Notes under the pieces: generated by a model
What the model was told of the DNA's origin: nothing
Seen by the model: the letters and a program-made list of their open reading frames with translations, nothing else
The model's database searches: none
NCBI RefSeq assembly: GCF_000621745.1
Contig: NZ_KK211338.1
Location: 124,339 to 188,338, forward strand
Length of the DNA stretch: 64,000 nucleotides
Source: Clostridium beijerinckii HUN142
Lineage (GTDB): Bacteria > Bacillota > Clostridia > Clostridiales > Clostridiaceae
Direction of reading: 5' to 3'
In this document: one piece after another, positions 1 to 9,225 of the stretch
Layout: each line of letters opens with the position of its first letter
Numbering within the stretch: position 1 is the first letter of the stretch
Translations under genes and position numbers: made by a program

Positions 1-369
1 ACAGAAATCTTAGTAGATGAAAATGGATGGGTTAAAGGAATGAAATGTGTAAGAATGGAACTTGGAGAACCAGATGCATCTGGAAGAAGAAGTCCAGTTG
101 AAGTTCCAGGTTCAGAATTTATTATGGATGTAGATACTGTAATAATGTCACTTGGAACATCACCAAATCCATTAATTTCATCAACAACTCAAGGATTAGA
201 AATTAATAAGAGAAGATGTATCGTAGCTGAAGACGAAACAGGTCTCACTACTAAAGAAGCAGTTTATGCTGGTGGAGATGCAGTTACAGGAGCAGCAACA
301 GTAATACTTGCTATGGGTGCTGGTAAGAAGGCAGCAAAGGCAATAGATGAGTATTTACAAAGTAAATAA
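1..369 (+). CDS. gltA: Glutamate synthase (NADPH) small subunit/homotetrameric type, C-terminal part
   Basis: The reading frame is open from the first base, so the gene begins before the window. About 122 residues remain. They match the C-terminal pyridine-nucleotide-disulphide oxidoreductase part of GltD/GltA proteins: a 'VIMSLGTSPNP' strand, then the FAD-contacting 'VYAGGDAVTGAATVILAMGAG' region, which ends these enzymes, and 'GKKAAKAIDEYL' at the C terminus. The family moves electrons from NADPH through FAD and iron-sulphur clusters for glutamate formation from glutamine and 2-oxoglutarate. Sulfide dehydrogenase subunit SudA is closely related and cannot be excluded from this fragment. A terminator hairpin follows. 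Confidence 0.82.
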   Translation, partial: TEILVDENGWVKGMKCVRMELGEPDASGRRSPVEVPGSEFIMDVDTVIMSLGTSPNPLISSTTQGLEINKRRCIVAEDETGLTTKEAVYAGGDAVTGAATVILAMGAGKKAAKAIDEYLQSK

Positions 370-435
370 GATTTTTGTTAAGTTTTGGTAAATAATAATA
401 TATGTATTTAAGCTAATATTTTAGATAAAAATTAG

Positions 436-494
436 AGGATATTTGTTCTAAGGGCTAAAAATAAAAGCCATTTTTACAAATATCCTTTTTTTTA
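436..494 (+). terminator. Rho-independent terminator after gltA
   Basis: An 11-bp perfect stem (AGGATATTTGT at 436-446 with ACAAATATCCT at 476-486) holds a small inner GGCT/AGCC hairpin and is followed by a run of T. Confidence 0.85.
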
Positions 495-563
495 TTTAAT
501 ATAAATTAAATTGTTTTATAGTGAATGGATATGATGGAAAATGAATGAAAATGAAATTTTCTT

Positions 564-592
564 TTGACAAAATCAATGTCAAATAGTAAAAT
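564..592 (+). promoter_or_regulatory. Sigma-A-type promoter with overlapping palindrome, upstream of yczE-like gene
   Basis: TTGACA (564-569), 17-bp spacer, TAAAAT (587-592). The -35 hexamer is also one arm of an inverted repeat TTGACA-N7-TGTCAA (564-582), a plausible repressor site. About 140 bases separate it from the start codon at 733, so the leader is long. Confidence 0.7.
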
Positions 593-732
593 GGTTTTAT
601 GTTTGTGCATGTACATATTGTTTGAGATTATATATGGAAATCATGGAATAAAAAGTAATACATAATTATTACATTTTATGTTTATTCAGTTTAGATGTAG
701 CAATAAATTATAATAAAAAAGGAAGAAATAAT

Positions 733-1452
733 ATGAATAAAGCAATGGACTTATTAAAAAGGATTATTTTATTTTTTGTTGGAATGAGTATAATTCAGTT
801 TGGTGTGGCATTATTTTTGAAAACTAATATTGGTTCTGATCCGTTTACTGTATTTACGCAAGGTTTAGCGTTTGCATTAAATAAGACGGGATTAAGAAAT
901 TTTTCTGTAGTTAAAATGATAAGTGGAACAGAACAGGTAACACCAGGAGTAGCTAATATGATTATATTAATTGTATTATTTGCTATTATACTTTTAGTTG
1001 AGAGAACGCGTATAAAAATAGGAACTTTAATTTGTGTTGTAGGAGTAGGACCAATTATAGATCTTGGAGTAAAGGTTGTTTCCTATTTTCCAGTTGAATC
1101 TTACAACTATTTTATAAAAGCTTTGTTAGTTATATTTGGATGCTTAATAATTGCAATAGGATTTGCAGTTTTATCGGCAACAAATGTAGGGGTTGCTCCA
1201 AATGATATTGTTCCATTTATAATACAAGATAAGACTAAGGTGCAATACCGTTGGATTAGAATAACACTAGATGCTGGATTTTTAATAATAGGGTTTATAT
1301 TAGGAGGAAAAGTTGGTATTGGTACTGTGATAGCAATGATAACGACTGGACCATTTATACAATTCTGCCTTCCTTATGGAGAAAAGTTTGTAAACTTACT
1401 AGTAAATGAAAAAGATGCGGATGTAGAAGACAGTGTTACAGCTACTGTATAG
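733..1452 (+). CDS. YczE/YyaS/YitT-type integral membrane protein
   Basis: A 239-residue protein with five or six hydrophobic spans and no soluble domain. The opening 'LLKRIILFFVGMSIIQFGVALFLKTNIGSDPFTVF', including the 'G.SD....' motif after the first helix, and the second-half repeat 'LSATNVGVAPNDIVPFII' with its own G..P.D are typical of the YczE/YyaS family. These proteins have no firmly established function; some neighbour transport or antibiotic loci. The start is ATG with an AGGAAG ribosome site nine bases upstream. It has its own promoter (564-592) and terminator (1522-1570), so it is probably monocistronic. Confidence 0.75.
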   Translation: MNKAMDLLKRIILFFVGMSIIQFGVALFLKTNIGSDPFTVFTQGLAFALNKTGLRNFSVVKMISGTEQVTPGVANMIILIVLFAIILLVERTRIKIGTLICVVGVGPIIDLGVKVVSYFPVESYNYFIKALLVIFGCLIIAIGFAVLSATNVGVAPNDIVPFIIQDKTKVQYRWIRITLDAGFLIIGFILGGKVGIGTVIAMITTGPFIQFCLPYGEKFVNLLVNEKDADVEDSVTATV

Positions 1453-1521
1453 TTAATTTACAAAAATAAGAGTAAAGCTATAAATACTATTTATTGATTA
1501 GGTTAGTTTAAAAGAATAGAA

Positions 1522-1570
1522 ATATAATTAAAAACAGGGTTTGCTAAGCAAATCCTGTTTTTAATTATAT
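1522..1570. terminator. Bidirectional terminator between yczE-like gene and amylase
   Basis: A long near-perfect palindrome (arms 1522-1545 and 1549-1570, loop TAA) with A-rich and T-rich edges, so it can end transcripts from both convergent genes. Confidence 0.9.
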
Positions 1571-1615
1571 ATTAATCAAGTTGAAGAATAGGCATAACGT
1601 AACTGTGAATTACGG

Positions 1616-3619
1616 TTATTGAGATATAGAATAGTTGTAGTTAGCCGAATTATTGCTATCCCAAGTTCCTGAATTATTTTTAAATGCCATGTTTAAAACA
1701 TAAGCTCCCGATGGAATAGTAATAGTTGCAGCCCATCTTCCATCAGATTGTTTAGTCATTGTAATATCAGTTGGATTGGTAAAATCGTTATATCCCCAAT
1801 GTAAAATTACTGAAGTTGAATTTGTTGCTAGGTTTCCATTATAGTATACAGTGGTTGTTTTACTAGCTGTTGGTGCTGGATTCACTTGTACTGGCACAGA
1901 TGATGAACATACTTGTAAGTGCCAATCTTTGCTAGAGTTATTATCCCAGTTAGATCCGTTAGTAAAATCAAAATCTAATTTTGTAGCTGACGATGGAAGC
2001 GTAATAGTTGCTGCCCAGAACCCATCTGAACCCTTAGTCATTGTGATATCTGATGGGTTTAAAAAACCATTATATCCCCAGTGGAGTTTAACTGAATTAG
2101 AATTTGCTAAAGAACCATTATAGTATAAAGTAAAACTACTACCTTGTAGTAAAGTACTGCTATCATAATCTACTTTATAGCCTGAATGAGGGGAATAAGT
2201 AGAAGGCACAGGAGGTGGAGTTGGTATTGATCCATCGTTGTAAAGAACAATTACCGAATTAGCAGGAATGTTTCCAGAAATTGTTCCGTTTAAAACTGTT
2301 AAAGTACAATTAGCACTACCTTTATTAGTATAAGTACCATTTGCTAGATTAGTAGGAGAGTTAATAGAAGTGCTTCCACCATCATTTACTATTACAGTCC
2401 CAGCAGTTCCTCTATCTATTAACATGGTTGTATTATTGTTTGTCCATCTTAGGTATTCATTTTGACTAACCATTGCATTATGGAATTTATTGATTGCTAT
2501 TATATCAGGATCCTTCCAAAGGGCATCACCTTCAGCTCCAATATTACCAGTAGGTCTATCAAAGAATAAAGGTGTAGCGTTTGCACGAGCGGCAGATATA
2601 GCCCAACCAAGTTTTCTTTGATTATCTGTTAAGTTCTTACTTGATCCGTCTTCATAAGTGTCGTGAGTTTCAATAAAATCTACTGCTTTAGATGAATCAA
2701 CACCACCTAAAGTATTACCAAGCGAGCTTAAATTTGTTGAAGTAACTGCACTTCTTACTGCTCCGCCATAATTACTTGCAGTAACATTCATGAATGATTC
2801 GTAAGAGGCAATATTATCTACTGTACCGTCTTGTAGGATTTCTCCATAAATAAATAAATTAGATTTATTGTGTAGATTTCCTAAAACATTACTCCAGTAG
2901 TTTCCGGCCCAAGATTGATTAGAATCTAGTCCGATATTAGTCTCGATATGTTTAGCGGCATCAAAACGGAATCCATCAGCCCCAGCATCTATGCATTGAT
3001 TTAAAAATGTGATAGCCTTGTTTTGAACAGTTGCGCTTTGAGTATTTAAGTCTGGCATACCTATACCTTTTTGCGTCACATCACATCTGCTAGTCCAATT
3101 ACTACATTGCCCTTGGTTATGATATAAATTAGGGTCTTTGAAGCCAGGATCTACACTGGAATCCAGTTGATCCTTATTTCCGTTATTAGCCATATGATTC
3201 ATTACTACATCTACAACAATTGAAATTCCATACTTATCAGCTTCAGAGCAAAGAGCTTTGAAATCATCGTAACTTCCCAGCTGAGCATTACCTATAGATT
3301 GATTAGTTGGCTGGTATAATAGCCACCATTGACTTGGATCTTTGCTTGTACTTTTTGTCCCTTGTACAGGAGATACTTGGATAGATTTGTATCCAGCAGC
3401 AGCTATATTTGGAAGTTCGCTTTTTATAGTTGTAAAAGACCAGTCAAAGGCATGAAGAATAGCTCCATCTTTAGTATTAGATGGGAGGCTAGTACTACTA
3501 GCGGCATAAGCTGTAGTTAAAATTTCGTTTGTTCCAAAGCCTGGTATTGAAATTGGAAGTAAGTTTAAACTCAAAAATAAACCTGAAGCAATTAATCTTG
3601 ATATTAATTTTTTTCTCAT
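1616..3619 (-). CDS. Secreted alpha-amylase, GH13, with two C-terminal starch-binding modules
   Basis: A 667-residue extracellular endo-amylase for starch breakdown. The start is the ATG at 3619, because AAGGAG lies eight bases upstream; the longer frame has no ribosome site. A signal peptide is visible (basic MRKK, hydrophobic stretch, cleavage near 'TTAYA|AS' around residue 39). The GH13 barrel shows DVVMNH (about 137-142), GFRFDAAKH with nucleophile D220, general acid E260 in 'YGEILQ', and 'FIETHD' with D320, so all catalytic residues are present. Two similar ~90-residue modules follow (from about residues 480 and 585), each with 'YYNG.LA..NS..LHWGYN' and W/D/N-rich ends. They resemble CBM25/CBM26 starch-binding domains. 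Two LacI-type palindromes lie upstream (3642-3655 and 3778-3791). Confidence 0.93.
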   Translation of the reverse strand: MRKKLISRLIASGLFLSLNLLPISIPGFGTNEILTTAYAASSTSLPSNTKDGAILHAFDWSFTTIKSELPNIAAAGYKSIQVSPVQGTKSTSKDPSQWWLLYQPTNQSIGNAQLGSYDDFKALCSEADKYGISIVVDVVMNHMANNGNKDQLDSSVDPGFKDPNLYHNQGQCSNWTSRCDVTQKGIGMPDLNTQSATVQNKAITFLNQCIDAGADGFRFDAAKHIETNIGLDSNQSWAGNYWSNVLGNLHNKSNLFIYGEILQDGTVDNIASYESFMNVTASNYGGAVRSAVTSTNLSSLGNTLGGVDSSKAVDFIETHDTYEDGSSKNLTDNQRKLGWAISAARANATPLFFDRPTGNIGAEGDALWKDPDIIAINKFHNAMVSQNEYLRWTNNNTTMLIDRGTAGTVIVNDGGSTSINSPTNLANGTYTNKGSANCTLTVLNGTISGNIPANSVIVLYNDGSIPTPPPVPSTYSPHSGYKVDYDSSTLLQGSSFTLYYNGSLANSNSVKLHWGYNGFLNPSDITMTKGSDGFWAATITLPSSATKLDFDFTNGSNWDNNSSKDWHLQVCSSSVPVQVNPAPTASKTTTVYYNGNLATNSTSVILHWGYNDFTNPTDITMTKQSDGRWAATITIPSGAYVLNMAFKNNSGTWDSNNSANYNYSISQ

Positions 3620-3641
3620 TGATACACACTCCTTACCGTAA

Positions 3642-3655
3642 CGCAACCGATTGCA
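3642..3655. promoter_or_regulatory. LacI/CcpA-type operator, proximal to amylase
   Basis: CGCAACCGATTGCA is a CG-centred palindrome typical of LacI-family sites. It lies just upstream of the amylase ribosome site, a position suited to blocking elongation. Confidence 0.65.
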
Positions 3656-3777
3656 AAAAATACTGAAATCTTGTAGTGATTTGTTTGTACATGTAAAGTA
3701 GTAATTATTCCCCCTTTCTATGGAGTATTAGTCACAAATTAAATAATGTGTAACTAAAGTTTTTATTTCGCTCATAC

Positions 3778-3791
3778 TGCAATCGGTTGCA
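3778..3791. promoter_or_regulatory. LacI/CcpA-type operator, distal to amylase
   Basis: TGCAATCGGTTGCA is the reverse complement of the proximal operator except for one end base. The spacing is 136 bp, close to 13 helical turns, which would allow looping. The pair most likely binds a maltose/starch repressor of the MalR type or CcpA. Confidence 0.65.
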
Positions 3792-4281
3792 CTAAACTTA
3801 AAAAAATTTTGTCTTTGAAGATATAAAATTGCATAAATTTTTACATTAATTAAAAAGAGATTATTTTGGTAATTATATGCAATTTATGTAAACATTATAC
3901 CATATATGTTATAAAATTCAATAGAATAATTTAATTATAAAAAATGATTCAATATATCGGTTCTAGTATTATATTCGGATTTTTATATATGATTGTTATT
4001 TAAGTTTATTATTTAAATTTAATTAATTGTATATTAACAATTTAAATGTAGTAATTTGATCACAAGACATTAGAGTAAGAAATGTAGTAATTATATAGCG
4101 AATATTGAAATATATTTTGAAATGGTGTAAAATTATTACAAATAATGAAATAAGTCGATAAAAAATGACTAGAGTTTATAATGGAAAATAACTATGTATC
4201 TATAATCGCAGGATTATTTTATTTAAATTAATTTCTGTACGAAAAATTGGGGATATATTATTAAAAAAAGGAAGTGTTATA
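3792..4281. other. Intergenic region upstream of first chemoreceptor
   Basis: AT-rich, with no gene recognised. A GTCGATAA sequence at 4154-4161 resembles a SigD (flagellar/chemotaxis) -10 element, but no TAAA -35 lies at the right distance. The AAAGGAAGTG ribosome site is just before the ATG at 4282. Confidence 0.4.
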
Positions 4282-5997
4282 ATGAAAATTCTTGTTAATT
4301 TAAGTGTTAAGAAGAAACTTGTTTCAGTGTTCTTTGTGATTTGTATTCTTATAGCCGCAATAGGAACAGAAGGGATTTTAAGTTCTGCAAAAATAAATGA
4401 TAATGCAGAGGTCTTGTATAGAAATAATTTAACATCAATTAAAGACTTAGGGGAAATAAAGGGAAATATCAATGATATGAGAGCTACATATAATAGATTA
4501 GTTTTCGAAAGAGATAGAACAAAATTAGATGATTATTTAAAGGTTATAAATGATTTGGATACAAAAAATGATAAAAGTATGAAAGACTACGAAAATTTAA
4601 TTGTTTTGTCAGAAGAAAAGCAAACTTATAATAATTTAAAAAATGACTTGTCAAAATATATAGAAGTAAGAAATAAAGCAATTGAATTTGCGAAAACTGG
4701 GAATTATGATGAAGCAGTTAAAATTAGCAATTCCGATTTAACCACAATTAAAAATTCTTTACTTGAAAATATTCAAAAAAGTATTGATGCAAATGCAAAA
4801 TCTGCGGAGCAAGCTAATTTAAATAGCATAGCTCAATTTAAGAGTGTAAGATATACGATATTGATTTTTACAACGGTAGCATTCTTAATCATTCTTTTTA
4901 TGGCATATATGTTAAGTAAAAATATATTGAATCCATTGAGAGAGATAAAGGATTTTGCGAAAAGGTTATCAATATATAATTTTGCAACTGCAATTACAAT
5001 TACAAGGGGAGATGAGTTTGGACAAACTGGCGTGGCTTTAAACACTGCACAAGAAAATGTAAGTAGCTTAGTTAAAGTAATTATGGAGAACTCGCAGGAT
5101 TTAAGTGCAAGCTCAGAAGAACTTTCAGCAACCGTTGAAGAAATATCTTCAAAGGCCAACACCATAGATCAAGCAGTAGATAATATTGCTTCTGCAATGC
5201 AAGAATCTAGCGCGACTACTGAGGAAATAAGTGCATCTATTGAAGAAGTAGATTCAAGCGTTAATGTACTTTCTTCTAAAGCTATGGAAGGAAGCAATAA
5301 TGCAAGTCAGTCTAAGAAAAAATCTATGGAAGTTAAAAATAATAGTCAAAAAGCTATTAATGAAACTAGGAAATTATACATTGAAAAGCAAGAAAAAATG
5401 CAAAAAGCTATAGAAGATGGAAAAGTAGTAGAGAGTATAAAAGTTATGGCAGAAACAATCGGAGGAATAGCAGAACAAACAAATTTACTTGCATTAAATG
5501 CTGCAATTGAAGCTGCAAGGGCTGGAGAGCAAGGAAAGGGATTTGCTGTAGTAGCAGAAGAGGTAAGAAAACTTGCAGAACAATCATCTGATGCAGTAAT
5601 AAATATTCAAGATACAATTAATAAAGTTCAGTTAGCATTTAATAGTAGCATAAACACAGGCAGTGATATATTAGAGTTTATAAGCAAAAATGTAGAAGAA
5701 CAATTTAATGATTATAGTGAGGTAGGGAACAAGTATTATAATGATTCAAACTTTGTAAGTAACATGTCAGAAGAAATTGCTGCTATGTCAGAAGAAATAA
5801 CAGCTACAGTTGGACAAGTTAGTGAAGCAATTCAAAATATGGCTGAGACATCGCAAAAATCAAGTGAAGGAGCTGAAATGATAAAAGATAGTATGAATGA
5901 AACAACAAAAGCTATTGAACAAGTAGCATTAACTGCTCAAAGTCAAGCAGAGCTTGCTCAAAAACTTAATGAAATGGTACAAAAATTTAAGATATAG
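4282..5997 (+). CDS. Methyl-accepting chemotaxis protein with 4HB-type sensor domain
   Basis: A 571-residue transmembrane chemoreceptor that would signal to CheA/CheW. An N-terminal membrane helix (about 10-30) is followed by a helical periplasm-side-type domain of about 150 residues with four-helix-bundle character ('MRATYNRLVFERD', 'YEDAV' repeats). Then come a second membrane helix (about 190-212), HAMP ('KNILNPLREIKDFAKRLS'), and a cytoplasmic coiled coil with the hairpin tip 'IAEQTNLLALNAAIEAARAGEQGKGFAVVAEEVRKLAEQS'. No CheW-binding pentapeptide is visible at the C terminus. The gene has its own terminator (6112-6157), so it is probably expressed apart from the partner-switching genes that follow. 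Confidence 0.9.
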   Translation: MKILVNLSVKKKLVSVFFVICILIAAIGTEGILSSAKINDNAEVLYRNNLTSIKDLGEIKGNINDMRATYNRLVFERDRTKLDDYLKVINDLDTKNDKSMKDYENLIVLSEEKQTYNNLKNDLSKYIEVRNKAIEFAKTGNYDEAVKISNSDLTTIKNSLLENIQKSIDANAKSAEQANLNSIAQFKSVRYTILIFTTVAFLIILFMAYMLSKNILNPLREIKDFAKRLSIYNFATAITITRGDEFGQTGVALNTAQENVSSLVKVIMENSQDLSASSEELSATVEEISSKANTIDQAVDNIASAMQESSATTEEISASIEEVDSSVNVLSSKAMEGSNNASQSKKKSMEVKNNSQKAINETRKLYIEKQEKMQKAIEDGKVVESIKVMAETIGGIAEQTNLLALNAAIEAARAGEQGKGFAVVAEEVRKLAEQSSDAVINIQDTINKVQLAFNSSINTGSDILEFISKNVEEQFNDYSEVGNKYYNDSNFVSNMSEEIAAMSEEITATVGQVSEAIQNMAETSQKSSEGAEMIKDSMNETTKAIEQVALTAQSQAELAQKLNEMVQKFKI

Positions 5998-6111
5998 TAA
6001 TACTTATTGACTTTAAGAAGAGATAGACTTTGGGAGTTAAATGAAAAATACAAACTAATGATATGATTAGTTATAAAATAAAACTAGGACAATAGAAGGT
6101 GAATCATATAA

Positions 6112-6157
6112 AACATAGAGTGATGTTGAAAATACATTATCACTTTATGTTTTTTTT
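6112..6157 (+). terminator. Terminator after first chemoreceptor
   Basis: A 13-bp stem (6112-6124 with 6139-6151, one mismatch) is followed by eight T. The remaining 6158-6427 shows no recognisable gene. Confidence 0.8.
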
Positions 6158-6427
6158 GATTAAGAGAAGTTCATAGAAAAATATATTGTAAAAATTATTT
6201 TTTGAATATGTTATATTTCATACAATATAGCATATTAAAAAAAACAATGGATATGATGTAATATGTTGAAAGCGGATGAAATAAGTGTAATAATGTAATG
6301 GGGATATTTTATCTTTAATTGGTTAATTGGAAAAATTAGTTGATATTAATGAAAAATGATAAGATAAGTAGGATTTTGAGTTAATTATGAAAAAATATTT
6401 TAACTATGTCAAAGAGGGGGAGTTAAT

Positions 6428-6823
6428 ATGTCAGTAACAAAAGGATCAGTGATATTTCATGGACTAGATGATCTTGATAAGAAGGTGAATGATATTATTG
6501 AGGTTTTGGATTTAAAAAAACAATCTTTTGAAGTGAAACTTATAATATTTGAAGCTGTTAATAATGCGTATATTCATGGAAATAATAGTGATAGCAGCAA
6601 ACCAATTTATGTTGATTGGGAATTGAAAGATAATTTACTAAGTGTTATAGTAAAAGATTGTGGGCAAGGGTTTGAGAATATAAATTTGCATAAGAAAATA
6701 GACGAAGAGAATATATTAGACGAATCAGGTAGAGGCTTGTATATTATAAGTTGCTATACTGATGAACTAATATTAGAAGGAAGTTCTATAATTATGCGCA
6801 AGAGTCTTTTATGTGACATATAG
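6428..6823 (+). CDS. RsbW/SpoIIAB-like anti-sigma or serine-protein kinase
   Basis: A 131-residue GHKL ATPase. The N box 'FEAVNNAYIHGN', the G1 box 'VKDCGQGF' and the G2-like 'DESGRGLYII' are intact, so ATP binding and kinase activity are expected. In partner switching such kinases phosphorylate an STAS antagonist on a serine and hold a sigma factor or another output protein. The STAS partner is encoded at 8899 and a PP2C phosphatase at 9226. No sigma-factor gene is in the window, so the output target is unknown. The ribosome site is AGAGGGGG; a chemoreceptor gene follows 63 bases downstream. Confidence 0.85.
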   Translation: MSVTKGSVIFHGLDDLDKKVNDIIEVLDLKKQSFEVKLIIFEAVNNAYIHGNNSDSSKPIYVDWELKDNLLSVIVKDCGQGFENINLHKKIDEENILDESGRGLYIISCYTDELILEGSSIIMRKSLLCDI

Positions 6824-6886
6824 ATTGATATATATAATTGGTAATTAGTACCTAATGAATATTGTACATGCTAGGGAGGCAGCTCG

Positions 6887-8887
6887 ATGAAAATTTCTTT
6901 AAAGATAAAACTTATGATCACTTTTTTTATACTCATATCCTTACCAATGGGATTACTTGGGTATATTTCGTATAGAATGTCTAGCACATCTATACAAACG
7001 GCTGTTCAACAACAATTAAAGGAACAGACTTACAATACATCTAATTTAATAAATAAAACGATAGATTCAACGAAACATTCTTTGGAAGTTGCAAGTTTGA
7101 ATGGCGATATTATAAAAGCAGTTGAAAATTCAAATACAAGCAATCTAGATACAGCATCTGAATATATAAGAGAGGTCCAAGAGAAAAATAAAGATTTTAT
7201 GGAAGTATTAATTATTACAGATGCTTATGGTAAGGTAATTGTAAACACTCAGTCAAAAGAGAATGATATAGATTTAAGTGATAGAGATTATATGAAGCAA
7301 GTGCTTAGTAGCGGTAAGGAAGTTGTTAGTGAAGTATTAACGTCTAGATTTACTGGAAATCCAGCTATTTTTATAGCTTATCCGTTGAAGGAAAATGGCA
7401 AATTGATTGGTACACTTGTAGGAAGTATAAAGTTTGATAGTATATCAAGTTATGCATCTCAAATAAAAGTTGGTAAAAGTGGATATGCATATATGATTGA
7501 TAAAAATGGGTTAATTGTTTATCATCCAGATTCAAGTAAGATTTTAAAAGAAAATGCAAGTGATAATGCAGGAGAAGATTTAAAAGTCTTAATTCAGGAA
7601 ATGAAAGAAGGAAAATCTTCAGAAGGATTCTATACATATGGGAATATATATAAATATGTTGTATTCCAACCTGTTGGTAACTGGGTGATTGCAGTTACAG
7701 CGCAATATGACGAATATATGTCAGCGGCTTTAAGTATAAGGAACTATACAATAATTATTTCTTTAATATCAATCATTATAGCAATGATATGTGCTTATAC
7801 ATATTCAACAATAGGAATAATTAATCCAATTAAGAAACTAGAGAGATTAATGAGATCAGCAGGTGAAGGAGATCTAACTGTTAAGATTGATATACAAAGC
7901 AAAGATGAAATTGAGGAACTTGGAAAATCATTCAATGAAATGATAAAGCATCAAGATCAAATAGTGAGAAATGTAACTAACGCAGCAGAACAGTTGAATG
8001 CAGCATCAGAAGAAATGGCAGCTTCTTCAGAAGAAATAAGTGCTGCAACTGAAGAAATAAGTGCTACAGTTAATCAAGTGGCGCAAGATGCAGAAAAACA
8101 AAATGAGTCTATAGTTGATGTTTCAAAAGTTTTAGTTCAGCTTTCAAGTCTTGTTCAATTAGCTCAAAGTAGAGCTAAAGCTACAAGTTCAAATGCAGCT
8201 AATACAATGTCAGCAGCTGATCTTGGAAGAGAAAAAGTTGAGGAAACTGTAAAGGCAATGGATATTATAAGTAAAGGCAGTGAAGAAACTTCGCAGGCAT
8301 TAGAATCTTTAAGTGGATTATCGAGTAAAGTAGATGGTATTATAAACATAATAAATTCTATTGCAGAGCAGACTAATCTTTTAGCATTGAATGCAGCTAT
8401 AGAGGCTGCTAGAGCAGGGGAGCATGGAAAGGGATTTAGTGTAGTTGCAGATGAGGTACGTAAATTATCTGAAGAATCAAATGATAGGGCAAGAGAGATT
8501 GCTGTACTAGTTAGTGAAATGGTAAAGCAAACACAGAATGCGGTAATAGCAATGGAAAGATCCAAGTCAGAAGTAAACAATGGAGTAAAAATAGTATCAG
8601 AAACAGATAAAGCATTTGTAGATATAATTAATGCAATAGAAAATATAGTTAAACATGTCACTGAGATACTTGACATTACTGGTGATGAAGTAGCATCGTC
8701 TGATAAGGTAATTGGGCTTATAAATGATATAGCAACAGTAACAGAAAGCAATGCGTCAAATAGTGAAAATGTATCTTCGGCAGCAGAAGAACAAGCTAGT
8801 GCAATTAATAATTTAACAGCTACAGCAGAGGAAACAAGCGCTATGGCAGAAGAATTAACTAAACTTGTAGAAAGATTTAAAATATGA
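6887..8887 (+). CDS. Methyl-accepting chemotaxis protein with dCache-type sensor
   Basis: A 666-residue chemoreceptor. Membrane helices lie near residues 8-30 and 285-305. The roughly 250-residue extracytoplasmic part carries Cache hallmarks: 'DAYGKVIVNTQ', 'LSDRDYMKQVLSSGKEVVSE', 'PAIFIAYPLKENGKLIGTLVGSI' and 'GKSGYAYMIDKNGLIVYHPD', all typical of double-Cache domains that bind small organic ligands. HAMP ('INPIKKLERLMRSAGEGDLTVKI') and the signalling hairpin 'IAEQTNLLALNAAIEAARAGEHGKGFSVVADEVRKLSEES' follow. It sits between the RsbW-like and RsbV-like genes, only 11 bases before the latter, so co-transcription is very likely. This suggests the receptor feeds the partner switch or shares its regulation. 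Confidence 0.92.
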   Translation: MKISLKIKLMITFFILISLPMGLLGYISYRMSSTSIQTAVQQQLKEQTYNTSNLINKTIDSTKHSLEVASLNGDIIKAVENSNTSNLDTASEYIREVQEKNKDFMEVLIITDAYGKVIVNTQSKENDIDLSDRDYMKQVLSSGKEVVSEVLTSRFTGNPAIFIAYPLKENGKLIGTLVGSIKFDSISSYASQIKVGKSGYAYMIDKNGLIVYHPDSSKILKENASDNAGEDLKVLIQEMKEGKSSEGFYTYGNIYKYVVFQPVGNWVIAVTAQYDEYMSAALSIRNYTIIISLISIIIAMICAYTYSTIGIINPIKKLERLMRSAGEGDLTVKIDIQSKDEIEELGKSFNEMIKHQDQIVRNVTNAAEQLNAASEEMAASSEEISAATEEISATVNQVAQDAEKQNESIVDVSKVLVQLSSLVQLAQSRAKATSSNAANTMSAADLGREKVEETVKAMDIISKGSEETSQALESLSGLSSKVDGIINIINSIAEQTNLLALNAAIEAARAGEHGKGFSVVADEVRKLSEESNDRAREIAVLVSEMVKQTQNAVIAMERSKSEVNNGVKIVSETDKAFVDIINAIENIVKHVTEILDITGDEVASSDKVIGLINDIATVTESNASNSENVSSAAEEQASAINNLTATAEETSAMAEELTKLVERFKI

Positions 8888-8898
8888 GGTGATAATTG

Positions 8899-9171
8899 AT
8901 GGAAATAAGTATACCAAAAGACTTTGTTGTTGATGAAGTCGCAAATTTTAGAGTAAAAGTAAATAAATTAATAGATGAAGGACAAAAGAATTTTATATTC
9001 AATTTTAATGATTGTAATTTTATAGATAGTACAGGACTTGGTGCATTAGTAGCTGTTTATAAAAAATGCGCTGAAAAGAATGGAAGTATAAAATTAAAAG
9101 GACTAAAGCCAGAAGTTGAGAAGTTATTTAAATTAACAAGGTTAGATAAGGTATTTGAAATTTGTCCATAA
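8899..9171 (+). CDS. STAS-domain anti-sigma factor antagonist (RsbV/SpoIIAA-like)
   Basis: A 90-residue STAS protein. 'FNDCNFIDSTGLGALVAVYKKC' contains the phosphorylatable serine of the D-S-T-G-L-G loop, followed by 'GSIKLKGLKPEVEKLFKLTRLDKVFEI', the usual second half of SpoIIAA/RsbV proteins. It should be phosphorylated by the kinase at 6428 and dephosphorylated by the phosphatase at 9226. I chose the ATG at 8899 over an in-frame TTG three bases earlier because GAGGTG lies at the correct distance. Confidence 0.92.
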   Translation: MEISIPKDFVVDEVANFRVKVNKLIDEGQKNFIFNFNDCNFIDSTGLGALVAVYKKCAEKNGSIKLKGLKPEVEKLFKLTRLDKVFEICP

Positions 9172-9225
9172 AGATATCTGAAGTTTTTATGAAGTAAAAT
9201 TCAGATAGAAAGGACTTTCGATTAT

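Noticed and set aside
4128..4161. SigD-type chemotaxis promoter before the first chemoreceptor
   Set aside because: GTCGATAA fits the -10, but the only TAAA lies 22 bases upstream instead of 15-16, so the spacing does not work.
8164..8751. Long antisense open frame inside the second chemoreceptor
   Set aside because: It mirrors the low-complexity coiled-coil codons of the chemoreceptor, has no ribosome site and resembles no protein.
9172..9225. Hairpin ATCTGA/TCAGAT between the STAS and phosphatase genes as a terminator
   Set aside because: The stem is short, there is no T run, and the gap is only 54 bases, so co-transcription is more likely.
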